Shown in pieces: positions 14,776 to 23,107 of a stretch of 28,129 bases of DNA. Origin of the DNA: a virus. The translations under genes were made by a program, and so were the position numbers. The stretch spans positions 1-28,129 of IMG/VR virus record IMGVR_UViG_3300046532_005078; one strand, written 5' to 3'. Every line of letters begins with the position of its first letter. Position 1 is the stretch's first letter. A model generated the notes under the pieces. It was not told the origin of the DNA. It did not search any database and worked only from the letters and a program-made list of their open reading frames with translations.

Positions 14776-15320
14776 CGGGGGTATTCAAATAGTTTAAAGT
14801 CTTTTTGGTAAAAGTCATAAATTACACTGCGGCTGGGTTCATCCAGCATGTGGTGGAACTGATCGGCTGAGGATGCATTTAACTTTTCTCCAAGCAGGGG
14901 GAGTTCGGGTTTGCCTATGTACGCGGTTATTTCGGGCCATTTTTCTTGTAAGTTTTCAAGCTTAAATATAAAAGACGGAAGGCATTCTCCATTGTGAAAA
15001 AAATAAGTGTGCATGGGCTGCATAAATCCTCCTGGGTGGTGACTAGGGAATCCGTTATGTACCCATTCCGAAAAGGTACATTGAAAATCAGGGAGCGCGC
15101 GTTCCTGGTGGTACTTAAAATACGAAAGGGCGCGCCTATAAGGATTGCGGGTTACTCCCATAAACGTAAACTCTCTAATTTGAGGGGCATAGGTACTGCA
15201 TATTTCGCTTGCAGTAATGTGTTTATCTGGACCAAGGACCCCTGCCTCTGGTACGCCAAGGGATTTACTAATAGAAGTGCCGCCGCATTTAGGCGGATGT
15301 ATCAAGAAGGGTCTCTTCAT
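14772..15320 (-). CDS. Sulfotransferase (Sulfotransfer_2-like)
   Basis: A 182-residue sulfotransferase. The PAPS loop is HPPKCGGTSISKSL (8-21), the Lys-Cys-Gly-Gly-Thr form typical of carbohydrate sulfotransferases, and the 3'-phosphate region is VTRNPYRRALSYF (56-68, R58). A GGAG three bases before its ATG supports the start at 15320, although this lies 32 bases inside the upstream gene. It overlaps the next gene by four bases. Known: this subtype often sulfates glycans such as chondroitin or heparan. Inferred: it acts on the glycan made by this cluster. Confidence 0.8.
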   Translation of the reverse strand: MKRPFLIHPPKCGGTSISKSLGVPEAGVLGPDKHITASEICSTYAPQIREFTFMGVTRNPYRRALSYFKYHQERALPDFQCTFSEWVHNGFPSHHPGGFMQPMHTYFFHNGECLPSFIFKLENLQEKWPEITAYIGKPELPLLGEKLNASSADQFHHMLDEPSRSVIYDFYQKDFKLFEYPR

Positions 15321-16008
15321 TTGCTCCTATTTTCAATAAGTGGGTTAGTGTTTGCATCTTGATGTTGTTATTATGGAGGGACTCAGGAGATGTATATCCT
15401 CTTTTCTTTAATAATAAACTAAATATGCTTTGATCATGTCTATGATCGATGAATTCGGGGTATTCGTCTAGAGGAGGTTCATTGGAAATTAAATTAAAAT
15501 TTTGGCAGCTGGCGCACCACTCGCTAATAAAATCTACAGTTAAGTCATTCTTTTGCAGTAAAAAGAGCGTGGCCATCCATTGTTCGTTAAAGAAACTTTC
15601 ATGATTGCAATCAAGCAGCTCAAGACATTTTTTTTTAGTATACGCTTTTTCTTGACACCCCGTACTTAAGGTGAGTAAGCCGCCGTTCTCTGAGCATTGG
15701 CTTTTAAGCGGCGCTATGCCATGGTGAACCAGGCAATCTGCGTCGTGATAAAATAAAAAGTCTCCATAATTTAAGTTATTAAGGATATCGTTTACTATGT
15801 GAGGTTTCCATATTAGACCTCTAAAGCGGCTGTAAAAATGGTCCCAAATATTTTGATTTTGAGATATATAATCAGGGGATATATCTTTTTCACTTAATCC
15901 CAGGTACTTATCGAAAAAATGATTTTTTTGTTCCCTAGTAATCGCAGCACTAACAAAGCTTTCGTACCTTGCGCCGCTACCGTAAGTAACCCCTATGGTT
16001 TTATTCAT
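15289..16008 (-). CDS. Putative GT-A glycosyltransferase
   Basis: A 239-residue protein from the ATG at 16008, whose first eight bases (ATGAATAA) contain the stop of the previous gene; an ATG at 16029 is possible. IWKPHIVNDILNNL (66-79) is followed by GDFLFYHDADCLVH (82-95) with Asp-Ala-Asp at 89-91, the GT-A metal site. DHRHDQSIFSLLLKKRG near 205 is a His-Asp-Gln region common in this kind of transferase. The family looks close to proteins annotated only as nucleotide-diphospho-sugar transferases. The sugar is unknown. Confidence 0.65.
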   Translation of the reverse strand: MNKTIGVTYGSGARYESFVSAAITREQKNHFFDKYLGLSEKDISPDYISQNQNIWDHFYSRFRGLIWKPHIVNDILNNLNYGDFLFYHDADCLVHHGIAPLKSQCSENGGLLTLSTGCQEKAYTKKKCLELLDCNHESFFNEQWMATLFLLQKNDLTVDFISEWCASCQNFNLISNEPPLDEYPEFIDHRHDQSIFSLLLKKRGYTSPESLHNNNIKMQTLTHLLKIGANEETLLDTSA

Positions 16009-16675
16009 TGTATTTATTAAGAACGCCATACTTTGCTCTATTCCTCTCTATCCAGCACTCTTGGCTTGGAAAATGTTTAAATCTGCTTGTATCTGGGTGC
16101 GGATTATGGTAAATAGGAATATTGTTTTTATCTATATCTAGTATTACTCTTTTCATTCCTGACCGTTCTAGTCGTTGATAGCATTCGCAGTCATCAAATC
16201 CGTAGTTTTTAATGCTTTCGTTCCATCCTCCAACTTTATTTAGCGTTTCTTTGTGTGTGTATATAAAGCCATTGAGGTATTGTAGAAATCCCGTGCCGTT
16301 ATCTATTGATAGATGCTTGTGAAAGCCAGTGATGAATTCTCCTTCTTCTAGTTTTAAGTAGTCGAAAATATTGAAATATGGGTTAAGTATATAGTCCGCG
16401 TCGAGCTTGATTATCATATCGCCACGGGCATTACTAAGCGCTAAATTATAGGCTTTAGTCATTTGAAAGTTTCTTTTATTGTCTACCCTTATTATTTTTA
16501 TTCTTTTATCTAGGTCCGCCAAGTTGGGTATGGGCGGCTCTGACGACCAGTCGACTATAATAATTTCGCTGATATCTTTATTTTGCAACCAAGAGTGAAT
16601 CGAAAGCTTAAGTATTTTGGTTCTATTCATTACTGCAACGATTGCCGAAACTTTTTTATTACTAAAGGTTTGCAT
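16001..16675 (-). CDS. GT2-family glycosyltransferase
   Basis: A 224-residue GT-A enzyme: SAIVAVMNR (10-18) starts the Rossmann-like half, IIKLDADYIL (88-97) holds Asp-Ala-Asp (92-94), and VGGWNESIKNYGFDDCECYQR (148-168) gives the acceptor-site GGWNE and catalytic Asp-Asp. The last block resembles the galactosyltransferase C-terminal domain, so galactose or N-acetylgalactosamine transfer is possible. The gene overlaps the GT10 gene by 14 bases and the next by eight. Confidence 0.8.
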   Translation of the reverse strand: MQTFSNKKVSAIVAVMNRTKILKLSIHSWLQNKDISEIIIVDWSSEPPIPNLADLDKRIKIIRVDNKRNFQMTKAYNLALSNARGDMIIKLDADYILNPYFNIFDYLKLEEGEFITGFHKHLSIDNGTGFLQYLNGFIYTHKETLNKVGGWNESIKNYGFDDCECYQRLERSGMKRVILDIDKNNIPIYHNPHPDTSRFKHFPSQECWIERNRAKYGVLNKYNE

Positions 16676-17594
16676 TGAGAAGTTTTTTCATCTTGATTAA
16701 AAGAGTATCATGAATGCCATTAATAATTTTTAATGCCGAAGGGCTTAAACAGTCTTGGTTTACAAACTCTAGATAAGCGGAGGGATCTTGATCCAGTTCT
16801 TTAATCAAGCTAAGGGTTTCTTTGTCGGGTCGGCGCGGTTCCTTAATATATATAAGCCTCTGAGCGTTAAATATCCTCTCATCTATCGGGTCTCCCCAGT
16901 AAAGGGGAATTGTTTTCGCTAATAGAGCTTCGGGAAGCTTTTCGGTATTATAACCTCCTGCGCTTTTCGAGTTTTCAAAACAAATATTAAATTTATAGTC
17001 CTGCAAGAACTTTATTTTTGAAGAGGCAGGTATCTTTTCGAGGATGGTGCGATGTTCCCAAAGCTTTCCCCCTAGCGCACAGACGTCACATTTTTTGTAT
17101 TCATTTAGCTCCTTAAGGAAGCTTACTCGGTTTCCTAATTGGTCGGTGCTATTGATAAGCGCACAAAATTTAACTGGAACTGCGGAGCGATTTAGGTCTA
17201 ATTTATCTAGGCAACATTCAGGCCTGTGGGAAAATATTTGCTGGGGAGAGAGATTGAAATAAAAGAGCCATAGTGGAAACTCTAGGTATTTAGGATTATT
17301 AACAGCTTCCTGTTTTTTGAAGCCGAGCGCTAGATCTATATCCTTAAAGAGGTAATCATTATAGGCTAAGTGTCCAGGGGATTCAGTATTTTCTCCAGTA
17401 AAAAAAATTTTACATTTTATGTGAGGATTACTCTTGACGTAATTGATGGCGTACTCTTTCTTTCCAAAGACAGAAATAAATAAAATGTCCGCGTCGTCTC
17501 CCGCGGTGACCTCCGCGCCAAAGTGGTGCTTGCAAAAGTTGCTAAAAAAACATTCTCTTCCGCTGTCCCACCAGTTTAGGAATTTAACTTTCAT
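16662..17594 (-). CDS. GT10 alpha-1,3/4-fucosyltransferase
   Basis: A 310-residue enzyme expected to transfer fucose from GDP-fucose. The GT10 signature is clear: FFTGENTESP (64-73), then YKFNICFENSKSAGGY (200-215), TEKLPEALLAKTIPLYWGDP (217-236). Those residues form the GDP-fucose site in Helicobacter and eukaryotic fucosyltransferases. There is no membrane anchor, as in bacterial members. It overlaps both neighbours by 11 to 14 bases. GDP-fucose must come from the host, as no GDP-fucose synthesis genes are in view. It could make Lewis-type or related fucosylated glycans. Confidence 0.88.
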   Translation of the reverse strand: MKVKFLNWWDSGRECFFSNFCKHHFGAEVTAGDDADILFISVFGKKEYAINYVKSNPHIKCKIFFTGENTESPGHLAYNDYLFKDIDLALGFKKQEAVNNPKYLEFPLWLFYFNLSPQQIFSHRPECCLDKLDLNRSAVPVKFCALINSTDQLGNRVSFLKELNEYKKCDVCALGGKLWEHRTILEKIPASSKIKFLQDYKFNICFENSKSAGGYNTEKLPEALLAKTIPLYWGDPIDERIFNAQRLIYIKEPRRPDKETLSLIKELDQDPSAYLEFVNQDCLSPSALKIINGIHDTLLIKMKKLLNANL

Positions 17595-18564
17595 TGTAAT
17601 GCTCTCTTATGTTTTGCACAAAATTTTCTCCTGAACATTTCTTGTATACTTCTAATCCTTTTTGCCTCAGTTCGTCTTCTTGGTTTGCGCTAATCAAAGA
17701 TAAAGTCTTTCGTAACTTATTGTAATCTTTCTCGGGGACTTTTATGATGCAGTCGTCCCAATTAATGCCGTTGATTTCGGGGAACATCATGTTGTCCGCA
17801 AGTATTACAGGAATCGCGCCGCTACCTAAGCTCTCTAAGAAGCGAATTGAGTTCGGGCCAGAACCGCTTGGGCATAAAGAAAAACGTGAACGAGTTAAGG
17901 CCTCTTTATAAAACTTAGACTTCTCTTTATTTAAGTATTCTTGAACTCGAGAGGCTTTTTGTTTTTTAACCTGTTTCTGATATACATCTACGTCAAATTG
18001 CCACCCTTTTCTTTCTATTACTATTGCGTTGCGCGGATGCTTGTCTTGAAATATTTTTCTCCTAATGTCTGAGACATATTGATCATTGTGTGAGCCTATA
18101 AATGAATACAATAAATCTTTTTCTTTGTTTGCTTCTCCTATGTTGACTGGCCATAGAAATATTGGTTCTATTTTTATCCCATCAATTGTGTTGGGGAGAT
18201 TAGGGTCGTGTTGATGAAAATATTTAGCAGTAGTGAGGCCGTCTCCCTCTACCATGTGAGAAGCAAAAAGAGTCTTGATTCCAAGAGACTTAAGTAGAGG
18301 CAGAATAATATGGAACCTATCATGCTGGCACACCGTAAAGGCATCATCAAACTTATAAGTTTTAGTTAAAACATCTAGCTTATTTAATAGCTTCTTCTTG
18401 TCTTCAACTAATCCCCATTCGGCTTGATCAATAAAGGTGGCCCACGCAAACGAAAAGAAAGTGACGTTAGAGGAGAGTGGGTGGGCGCCCAATAATTCGT
18501 GCGCCTTCTGTTCTGTGAGAACGGGACGCTGCCAATCTAGAAAATCCTCATGAACAAGTTGCAC
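17584..18564 (-). CDS. Exostosin-family (GT47-like) glycosyltransferase
   Basis: A 326-residue protein with the exostosin donor block RFSLCPSGSGPNSIRF (227-242), then LGSGAIPVILAD (246-257), and an upstream YSFIGSHND segment (153-161) typical of bacterial GT47-like proteins. The start is GTG at 18564, which shares one base with the previous stop (TAGTG). Compared with the paralogous 11043 gene, only the donor block is clearly shared. It probably adds a uronic acid, GlcNAc or galactose; which is unknown. Confidence 0.8.
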   Translation of the reverse strand: MQLVHEDFLDWQRPVLTEQKAHELLGAHPLSSNVTFFSFAWATFIDQAEWGLVEDKKKLLNKLDVLTKTYKFDDAFTVCQHDRFHIILPLLKSLGIKTLFASHMVEGDGLTTAKYFHQHDPNLPNTIDGIKIEPIFLWPVNIGEANKEKDLLYSFIGSHNDQYVSDIRRKIFQDKHPRNAIVIERKGWQFDVDVYQKQVKKQKASRVQEYLNKEKSKFYKEALTRSRFSLCPSGSGPNSIRFLESLGSGAIPVILADNMMFPEINGINWDDCIIKVPEKDYNKLRKTLSLISANQEDELRQKGLEVYKKCSGENFVQNIREHYNES

Positions 18565-19064
18565 TAAAGTAGATAGAGATGCGACACATAGAAATGCGGC
18601 TTATTTATTCCAATGAACTTAATGAGTCGAGCCTTGCGGGGGTTGAATTTCTCATTAAATAAATCATGGATATTTAATGCTACTTGGCACTCTTCTCCTG
18701 CTGAGATGCCAGAGACATAACGCAGTTCTGCGGACTGAGATTCTTGTTCTTTGTCGTCCACAAAAGATACTGTACAACTAAGAGTTGCTTCTTCATAGAA
18801 GGTAAACTTCACCTCTTTGTAATTGCGAATGTCTATTCCTTTCCAGTCCGATTTATCTAGCGGGACCACCCCACACAACCAATCATTCTCCGATTCTTCA
18901 TACTCAAAATTGAGGCGCGGAGAGCCGCCCAGATGTTCTATAGGGATAGATTCCTCTACTGGAGTTGCAAGGCCGCAGCTCCAGCTCGCATCCAAATTCT
19001 TCTTCAGGCACATCGTCGGGTTAAAGACGTTTAGCATTTTAGTTTTCTTGTTTAGTCCCAACAT
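18564..19064 (-). CDS. Possible carbohydrate-binding, beta-rich protein
   Basis: A 166-residue protein without catalytic motifs. It looks beta-rich: KEVKFTFYEEATLSCTVSFV, then VSGISAGEECQVALNI, then ARLIKFIGINKPHFYVSHLYLL, a run of strands like jelly-roll carbohydrate-binding modules (CBM11-like). The start ATG at 19064 has AAGGA about 11 bases upstream and overlaps the previous gene by 13 bases; ATG 19037 is an alternative. It sits between two glycosyltransferases, which supports glycan binding, but this is inference. Confidence 0.55.
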   Translation of the reverse strand: MLGLNKKTKMLNVFNPTMCLKKNLDASWSCGLATPVEESIPIEHLGGSPRLNFEYEESENDWLCGVVPLDKSDWKGIDIRNYKEVKFTFYEEATLSCTVSFVDDKEQESQSAELRYVSGISAGEECQVALNIHDLFNEKFNPRKARLIKFIGINKPHFYVSHLYLL

Positions 19065-20530
19065 AATTGCAATAATCCTTCGTCGTTTATATACGACTCT
19101 TTCCTGATATTAATATTTTTAGCCTCATTTTCTAAGTAATTGTCTAGGGCTTGTTGCTTTTCTTCGCTTAGTGTTTGGCCTGTATAATTATTTTTATTAA
19201 GCTCTCTAAGTGAAATGAATTTTATTTCTTTAAAGCCTTCCATGATATGTAAGCCAATATTTTTTAAAGGGGTTACCTGATTAACTTTTAAAGTGGCTCG
19301 CCCCGTATGAAGAATAGGGTAGTATCTTACTTCAAAAATATCTTCCTTGATGTCTCTTTCTTTTTTGACTAGATCAATTAATACTATCTCGTAGTCCATA
19401 TGTCGCGCAAGAAATCTTTCTAATTTCTGCAGCTTAATGCGAGAGCAATCATGATTGTAGATTACTACTCCTCTCTGTTTCTCTACTGATAAAAGATCTA
19501 TATCTGAAACCCCGTATGAGCGCAGCTCCATCCAGAGTCTTTGGTTGTACTCTCCTCCTAGCGATAAGCTATTGTTGTCCCATGTGCGAGCATGGTCAAT
19601 ATGATAAACATCTGTTAGATTTTCTGTCGTTTTGTGGAGTTTCTGGCAAAGACCTGAAAGCCCTGTGTCCCAATGCGGTTCTCCTATAATAAAATCAGGT
19701 ATATAATCTCGTAAACTTTGATAAACTTTCTTTTTAAAAGCAAAAGCGTCTCGGCCTGTGGCATAAGGCCAGGATTCTCCTGCAAAAAGCTCTTCCAATG
19801 TGTCTTTGCTCTCGCAGTCACGCCTGATATATTCTACTATGTCTGAGCCGTCCTTTAATAAATTGGAATAAAAGTCGTGTGTGATAGGGCAATCGAGATT
19901 AGAATAGACTATATAGTCATCATCCTCTGCTAGGTCGGCGGCCGCATCTAGAATATCTTTTAAGAATAAAAAATCTTTACTGTGCCCTAATGTATTCTTT
20001 GCATTGCGAGGCACAAGCCGCGTGCTCCATCCCGTTCGCTCGACTGCTTCGCTAGAACAACCGAGCAAGACGACCTCTTTCCCGATAAAAGCAGCCCTCT
20101 CTAGTGATTTAAGTGTTAACTGGGTGCGATCATGCAGGGACGTGTTATTTTTAGGTGGAATAAATAAGTTAACTGCATGAATAATTTTGGCCGCAGAGCT
20201 ATCGCTTCCTTCGACAGAGGGGAGCTCCTCTAGGTCGAGCGCGTCAGAGGTGGTCATTGTGTGCGGCCGCTGAGAGGAAGCTTTAATAAAATCTTTGGCA
20301 TAATGAAAAGAATGGCCAGTTGTCTGCGCTACCCCCTTAACTTTAAGTCGCAACTGCTTATCGAGGAGAACTATTTTTTCCTCTATATATCTATGCAGCT
20401 TAAAAACCAAAAGATGTAAGCTGACAGGTGACCGAGGGCGCCACTTAAATAAATAGGACTTCAACTCCCTATCAAAAAAGATAATAAGCCTATTGACTGC
20501 CCGACTGATGGCAAACAAAAACCTACCCAT
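19052..20530 (-). CDS. Large putative GT-A glycosyltransferase with N-terminal extension
   Basis: A 492-residue protein. The N-terminal 90 residues are basic and hydrophobic and may be amphipathic (FLFAISRAVNRLIIFFDREL at 4-23), suggesting peripheral membrane binding. The transferase core starts near 115; DDDYIVYSNLDCPI (203-216) has the metal-binding Asn-Leu-Asp at 211-213, and EPHWDTGLSGL and DVYHIDHARTWDNNS supply later active-site candidates. The C-terminal 150 residues are unrecognised. It begins four bases after the ClpP-like gene's stop and looks like the first gene of the long glycan run. Confidence 0.6.
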   Translation of the reverse strand: MGRFLFAISRAVNRLIIFFDRELKSYLFKWRPRSPVSLHLLVFKLHRYIEEKIVLLDKQLRLKVKGVAQTTGHSFHYAKDFIKASSQRPHTMTTSDALDLEELPSVEGSDSSAAKIIHAVNLFIPPKNNTSLHDRTQLTLKSLERAAFIGKEVVLLGCSSEAVERTGWSTRLVPRNAKNTLGHSKDFLFLKDILDAAADLAEDDDYIVYSNLDCPITHDFYSNLLKDGSDIVEYIRRDCESKDTLEELFAGESWPYATGRDAFAFKKKVYQSLRDYIPDFIIGEPHWDTGLSGLCQKLHKTTENLTDVYHIDHARTWDNNSLSLGGEYNQRLWMELRSYGVSDIDLLSVEKQRGVVIYNHDCSRIKLQKLERFLARHMDYEIVLIDLVKKERDIKEDIFEVRYYPILHTGRATLKVNQVTPLKNIGLHIMEGFKEIKFISLRELNKNNYTGQTLSEEKQQALDNYLENEAKNINIRKESYINDEGLLQLCWD

Positions 20531-20534
20531 CGCT

Positions 20535-21233
20535 TTAAAGCTTCCCTTTTATTTCGTCTATAAGCCCTAGTTCCAAAGCTTCATCTGAAGAAATCCACCA
20601 GTCCTTGCGGTCCCAGTTTCTCTTAATTTTGAGCTTGGTTAACTCAGAACGTTTTTCAAAAATCTCTAAAATGCGAGATTCAATCCTTTTAATCCATGCT
20701 ACTTCGTCTTCAATCTCAAAAGTCTTTCCTACTGCGCCAAAGGCAGCCCTGTGAATCATCATCCAAGCTTGGTGGCCCATCCAACGATGTTCGCCTGCTT
20801 GTAATAGAACTCCTGCCATTGAGGCTGCCATACCTAAAGATCCTGTGGTAACTTTATGCCCCCGAGCACGCAATTCCTGAATAAAATCAAAAAGAACGAA
20901 GCCGTCTACGATGGATCCTCCACCTGAAGAAAAAACGATCTCAATGTCACAAGCAGGGTGGCGACGAGACCACTGGGTTAAAGTATGCATGCAGTCATAG
21001 ATACGAGTCTTGTCAACTATAGTGTTAAATCGATAGATCATATTCTCCTGGTCGGTTGCCTTATCTCTCCTCCAGTCTTGCTCTTTTTTATCCGCCTCCA
21101 TCTTCCGTAAGCGCGCAGTATGGTGAGCGGTCTCTGTCTCCGCATCAAGCTTTTTGATCTCGGCCTCTACCCTTTTCGTCTCAGCCTTAATTTTAGCCAG
21201 CTCTTCTTTTGTTTTCTTTGCGTCGTCTGCCAT
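20535..21233 (-). CDS. ClpP/SDH-family serine peptidase with N-terminal coiled coil
   Basis: A 232-residue ClpP-fold peptidase. The nucleophile is S138 in GMAASMAGVL, the base H161 in MMIHRAAFG, and the acid probably D211 in KDWWISSDEAL, an order and spacing that match ClpP (S97, H122, D171 in E. coli). FSSGGGSIVDG (101-111) is the oxyanion-loop region. An extra 60-residue Lys/Glu/Ala-rich coiled coil precedes the domain and is not part of bacterial ClpP. Phages use ClpP-fold enzymes for head maturation, but no capsid gene is adjacent; here it heads the glycan genes. Alternatives are a self-compartmentalised peptidase or an adaptor-independent one. Confidence 0.85.
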   Translation of the reverse strand: MADDAKKTKEELAKIKAETKRVEAEIKKLDAETETAHHTARLRKMEADKKEQDWRRDKATDQENMIYRFNTIVDKTRIYDCMHTLTQWSRRHPACDIEIVFSSGGGSIVDGFVLFDFIQELRARGHKVTTGSLGMAASMAGVLLQAGEHRWMGHQAWMMIHRAAFGAVGKTFEIEDEVAWIKRIESRILEIFEKRSELTKLKIKRNWDRKDWWISSDEALELGLIDEIKGKL

Positions 21234-21292
21234 ATTTTATATTAAGTGCTGCCCTTGGTTTTTAAATAAAAAAACTAAGTGTATATAAGATT

Positions 21293-21604
21293 GTGATAGT
21301 TTCAATAAGCGCATCCTTATCTGAGCCTCCAAGCTCGGTCAGTTGTTTTAGAGATGTAACTTTATATTCTCATTGTTTTTTAAATAACGAAAATCTTTTA
21401 GAGTGTCGCCCTGAATTGAAAGATATTTATTGGAGGTGGCTAAAAAAACACGGGGCATGGGATTTTATAGACGATATTATTGAACGTAACCAAGAATATA
21501 GCATATCTATTCGGCGCAAGAAGGGCTCCATCTCTATACCTGTTATAGAAGCCCATAATCTAAACTTTATTTTGGCAAGTCTAAAACAATATTCCGTGCG
21601 GTAG
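21293..21604 (+). CDS. Possible small plus-strand gene of unknown function
   Basis: A 103-codon frame fills a 333-base stretch (21234-21566) that has no minus-strand gene. It would start at GTG 21293 and reads LKDIYWRWLKKHGAWDF and then SISIRRKKGS, with realistic composition. It overlaps the convergent GT2 gene by 38 bases at its end. There is no Shine-Dalgarno; TATATAAG sits directly before the start, so the transcript could be nearly leaderless. It is alone on this strand until 24249. The codon content and the gap support it, but conservation has not been checked. Confidence 0.4.
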   Translation: MIVSISASLSEPPSSVSCFRDVTLYSHCFLNNENLLECRPELKDIYWRWLKKHGAWDFIDDIIERNQEYSISIRRKKGSISIPVIEAHNLNFILASLKQYSVR

Positions 21605-22511
21605 CTGGGCGAACTAACTCAGGTAAAAATGGGGCAGGACGACTGTTTTTTTTCAGACCCTGTGTTATCAGAAATTTATCCCTGACGCTCTCTAGGTTAT
21701 TTTGGATATAGTCTATATCTATATCGGGAGATTCTTTTTTAAAATGATCAATAATTGGCGTGGGGTCTAAGCCTAATTCCTTAAAGCCCAAAAAATAATT
21801 ATGTATTCGGTGTTGTAGGTCTAGCGGATAAGGAACTCCTCTGGGGCGCCCAAAACGATGTAGCCACCTTAAAAAAGGCAAACACCACACCGTTCTTTTT
21901 TTAAGTCTATACTTTTCATGGATGTAGCCCTCTTCTCCCCCAAACCCTATGAAGTTTTTGTTAAATCCCAGCCACTCATCGGTTTTGCATGTGACTAATC
22001 CCATCCCCTGCATCGGAATTTCAAAAGGCGGCATGTGGGGTTTTGTTCCGCGAGGATCTACCGCCCACGTACCCCACATATGCCCCCTCCATATAGGATC
22101 CATATGGGTCATGGGGTCATGGCCCTCTAAGCAATCCATAAGCAAGGGTCCATGATATAAGTCTTTATTTTTTGGGTTGGCTTCGAAGAAAGCGATAAGA
22201 TTTTTAATGGTCTGTGGCTCTAGCAGAATATGTCCATCCATATAAAGGGTATACGGTGCTTCAGCCGACTCAAAAACTTTATTCTTAACAGCTGTGCTCT
22301 TGGTTTCGGTATAGGGGATATACCGAATCTGCTGAGACTTAAGGCAAAAATCTTTAGTCGCCTCTCCTTCGGGACTACTAGGGTTATTGTCTACTACTAA
22401 AAGGTCTAATTCAGGCAAGATGTCTAAATTATTTAAACGTAATGATTGATACGTAAAAAAAATACCTTCAAAGTCATCGTAGGTCGTAGAGCCAATGGTT
22501 AACTTTTTCAT
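21567..22511 (-). CDS. GT2/GT27-like glycosyltransferase
   Basis: A 314-residue GT-A protein. LTIGSTTYDD at the start leads to LDLLVVDNNPSS (36-46) and YTLYMDGHILLEP (87-99). The metal motif is Asp-Gly-His (92-94), not Asp-x-Asp; Asp-x-His is the form used by polypeptide N-acetylgalactosaminyltransferases (GT27). GFNKNFIGFGGEEGYIHEKY and a basic-aromatic WCLPFLRWLHRFGRP follow, as in the catalytic end of those enzymes. The 3' end overlaps the plus-strand gene. Sugar and acceptor (protein or glycan) are unknown. Confidence 0.7.
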   Translation of the reverse strand: MKKLTIGSTTYDDFEGIFFTYQSLRLNNLDILPELDLLVVDNNPSSPEGEATKDFCLKSQQIRYIPYTETKSTAVKNKVFESAEAPYTLYMDGHILLEPQTIKNLIAFFEANPKNKDLYHGPLLMDCLEGHDPMTHMDPIWRGHMWGTWAVDPRGTKPHMPPFEIPMQGMGLVTCKTDEWLGFNKNFIGFGGEEGYIHEKYRLKKRTVWCLPFLRWLHRFGRPRGVPYPLDLQHRIHNYFLGFKELGLDPTPIIDHFKKESPDIDIDYIQNNLESVRDKFLITQGLKKNSRPAPFLPELVRPATARNIVLDLPK

Positions 22512-22546
22512 TAAACGATTATCTCATTATTAGAGATAAAAGTCAA

Positions 22547-23107
22547 TTAAAATATATACCTAATTATGGGATTAGTATATTTTTCTAGCTCTGTATATTG
22601 CCCGTTCTGTGGTTCGACCACGTACCAGCCAGCACTTGTATAGATTATATTGAGAGCGTGTAAGCCGTCTCCTCCTATGCCATGAAAGGGCTTCTCGCTT
22701 TTAACCATCAGTACTCCCACCAATATTTGCCTAAGGTTCTTTTTTTTAAATACAGACGTGACCATGAGACTTTTATATAAGAAGGCGAAATTCTCACAGT
22801 CAAAGGAGTCTCCATTACCATAGGTGGGGCAATGCTCAGCACGAAATTTATTAAACCACTCGGTGTATTCAATAAAATATTTAAAATTCACACCAACATA
22901 GTGGGAATCAAAGCACATAAGCTTTTTCGTGCTCCATGGCTTTAGCTCCAAGTCTTTTTCTATGTCTCTATCTGTTTTCCCTGGATAGGTATAGATGGGA
23001 GTGGGGCTTGAGCTAAAAGTAACAGGTTCTTTTTTAGGGGCTTTAATCTCGGGAGGAGAACCATAAAGGGCGGTGCCTAAAATTCCAATTAATAGTAGTA
23101 GCTTCAC
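22547..23107 (-). CDS. Exported transglutaminase-like (papain-fold) protein
   Basis: A 186-residue protein with an N-terminal signal sequence (LLLLIGILGTALYG). The later part has a Cys-His-acid layout like transglutaminase-like cysteine proteinases: C104 in SFDCENFAFLY, H150 in GLHALNII, and E165 in WYVVEPQNGQ. It starts at GTG 23107, sharing GTGA with the end of the next upstream gene, which also encodes an exported protein. It may cleave or crosslink proteins or peptides in the periplasm. The family call is by motif only, and the third catalytic residue could also be N168. Confidence 0.55.
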   Translation of the reverse strand: MKLLLLIGILGTALYGSPPEIKAPKKEPVTFSSSPTPIYTYPGKTDRDIEKDLELKPWSTKKLMCFDSHYVGVNFKYFIEYTEWFNKFRAEHCPTYGNGDSFDCENFAFLYKSLMVTSVFKKKNLRQILVGVLMVKSEKPFHGIGGDGLHALNIIYTSAGWYVVEPQNGQYTELEKYTNPIIRYIF

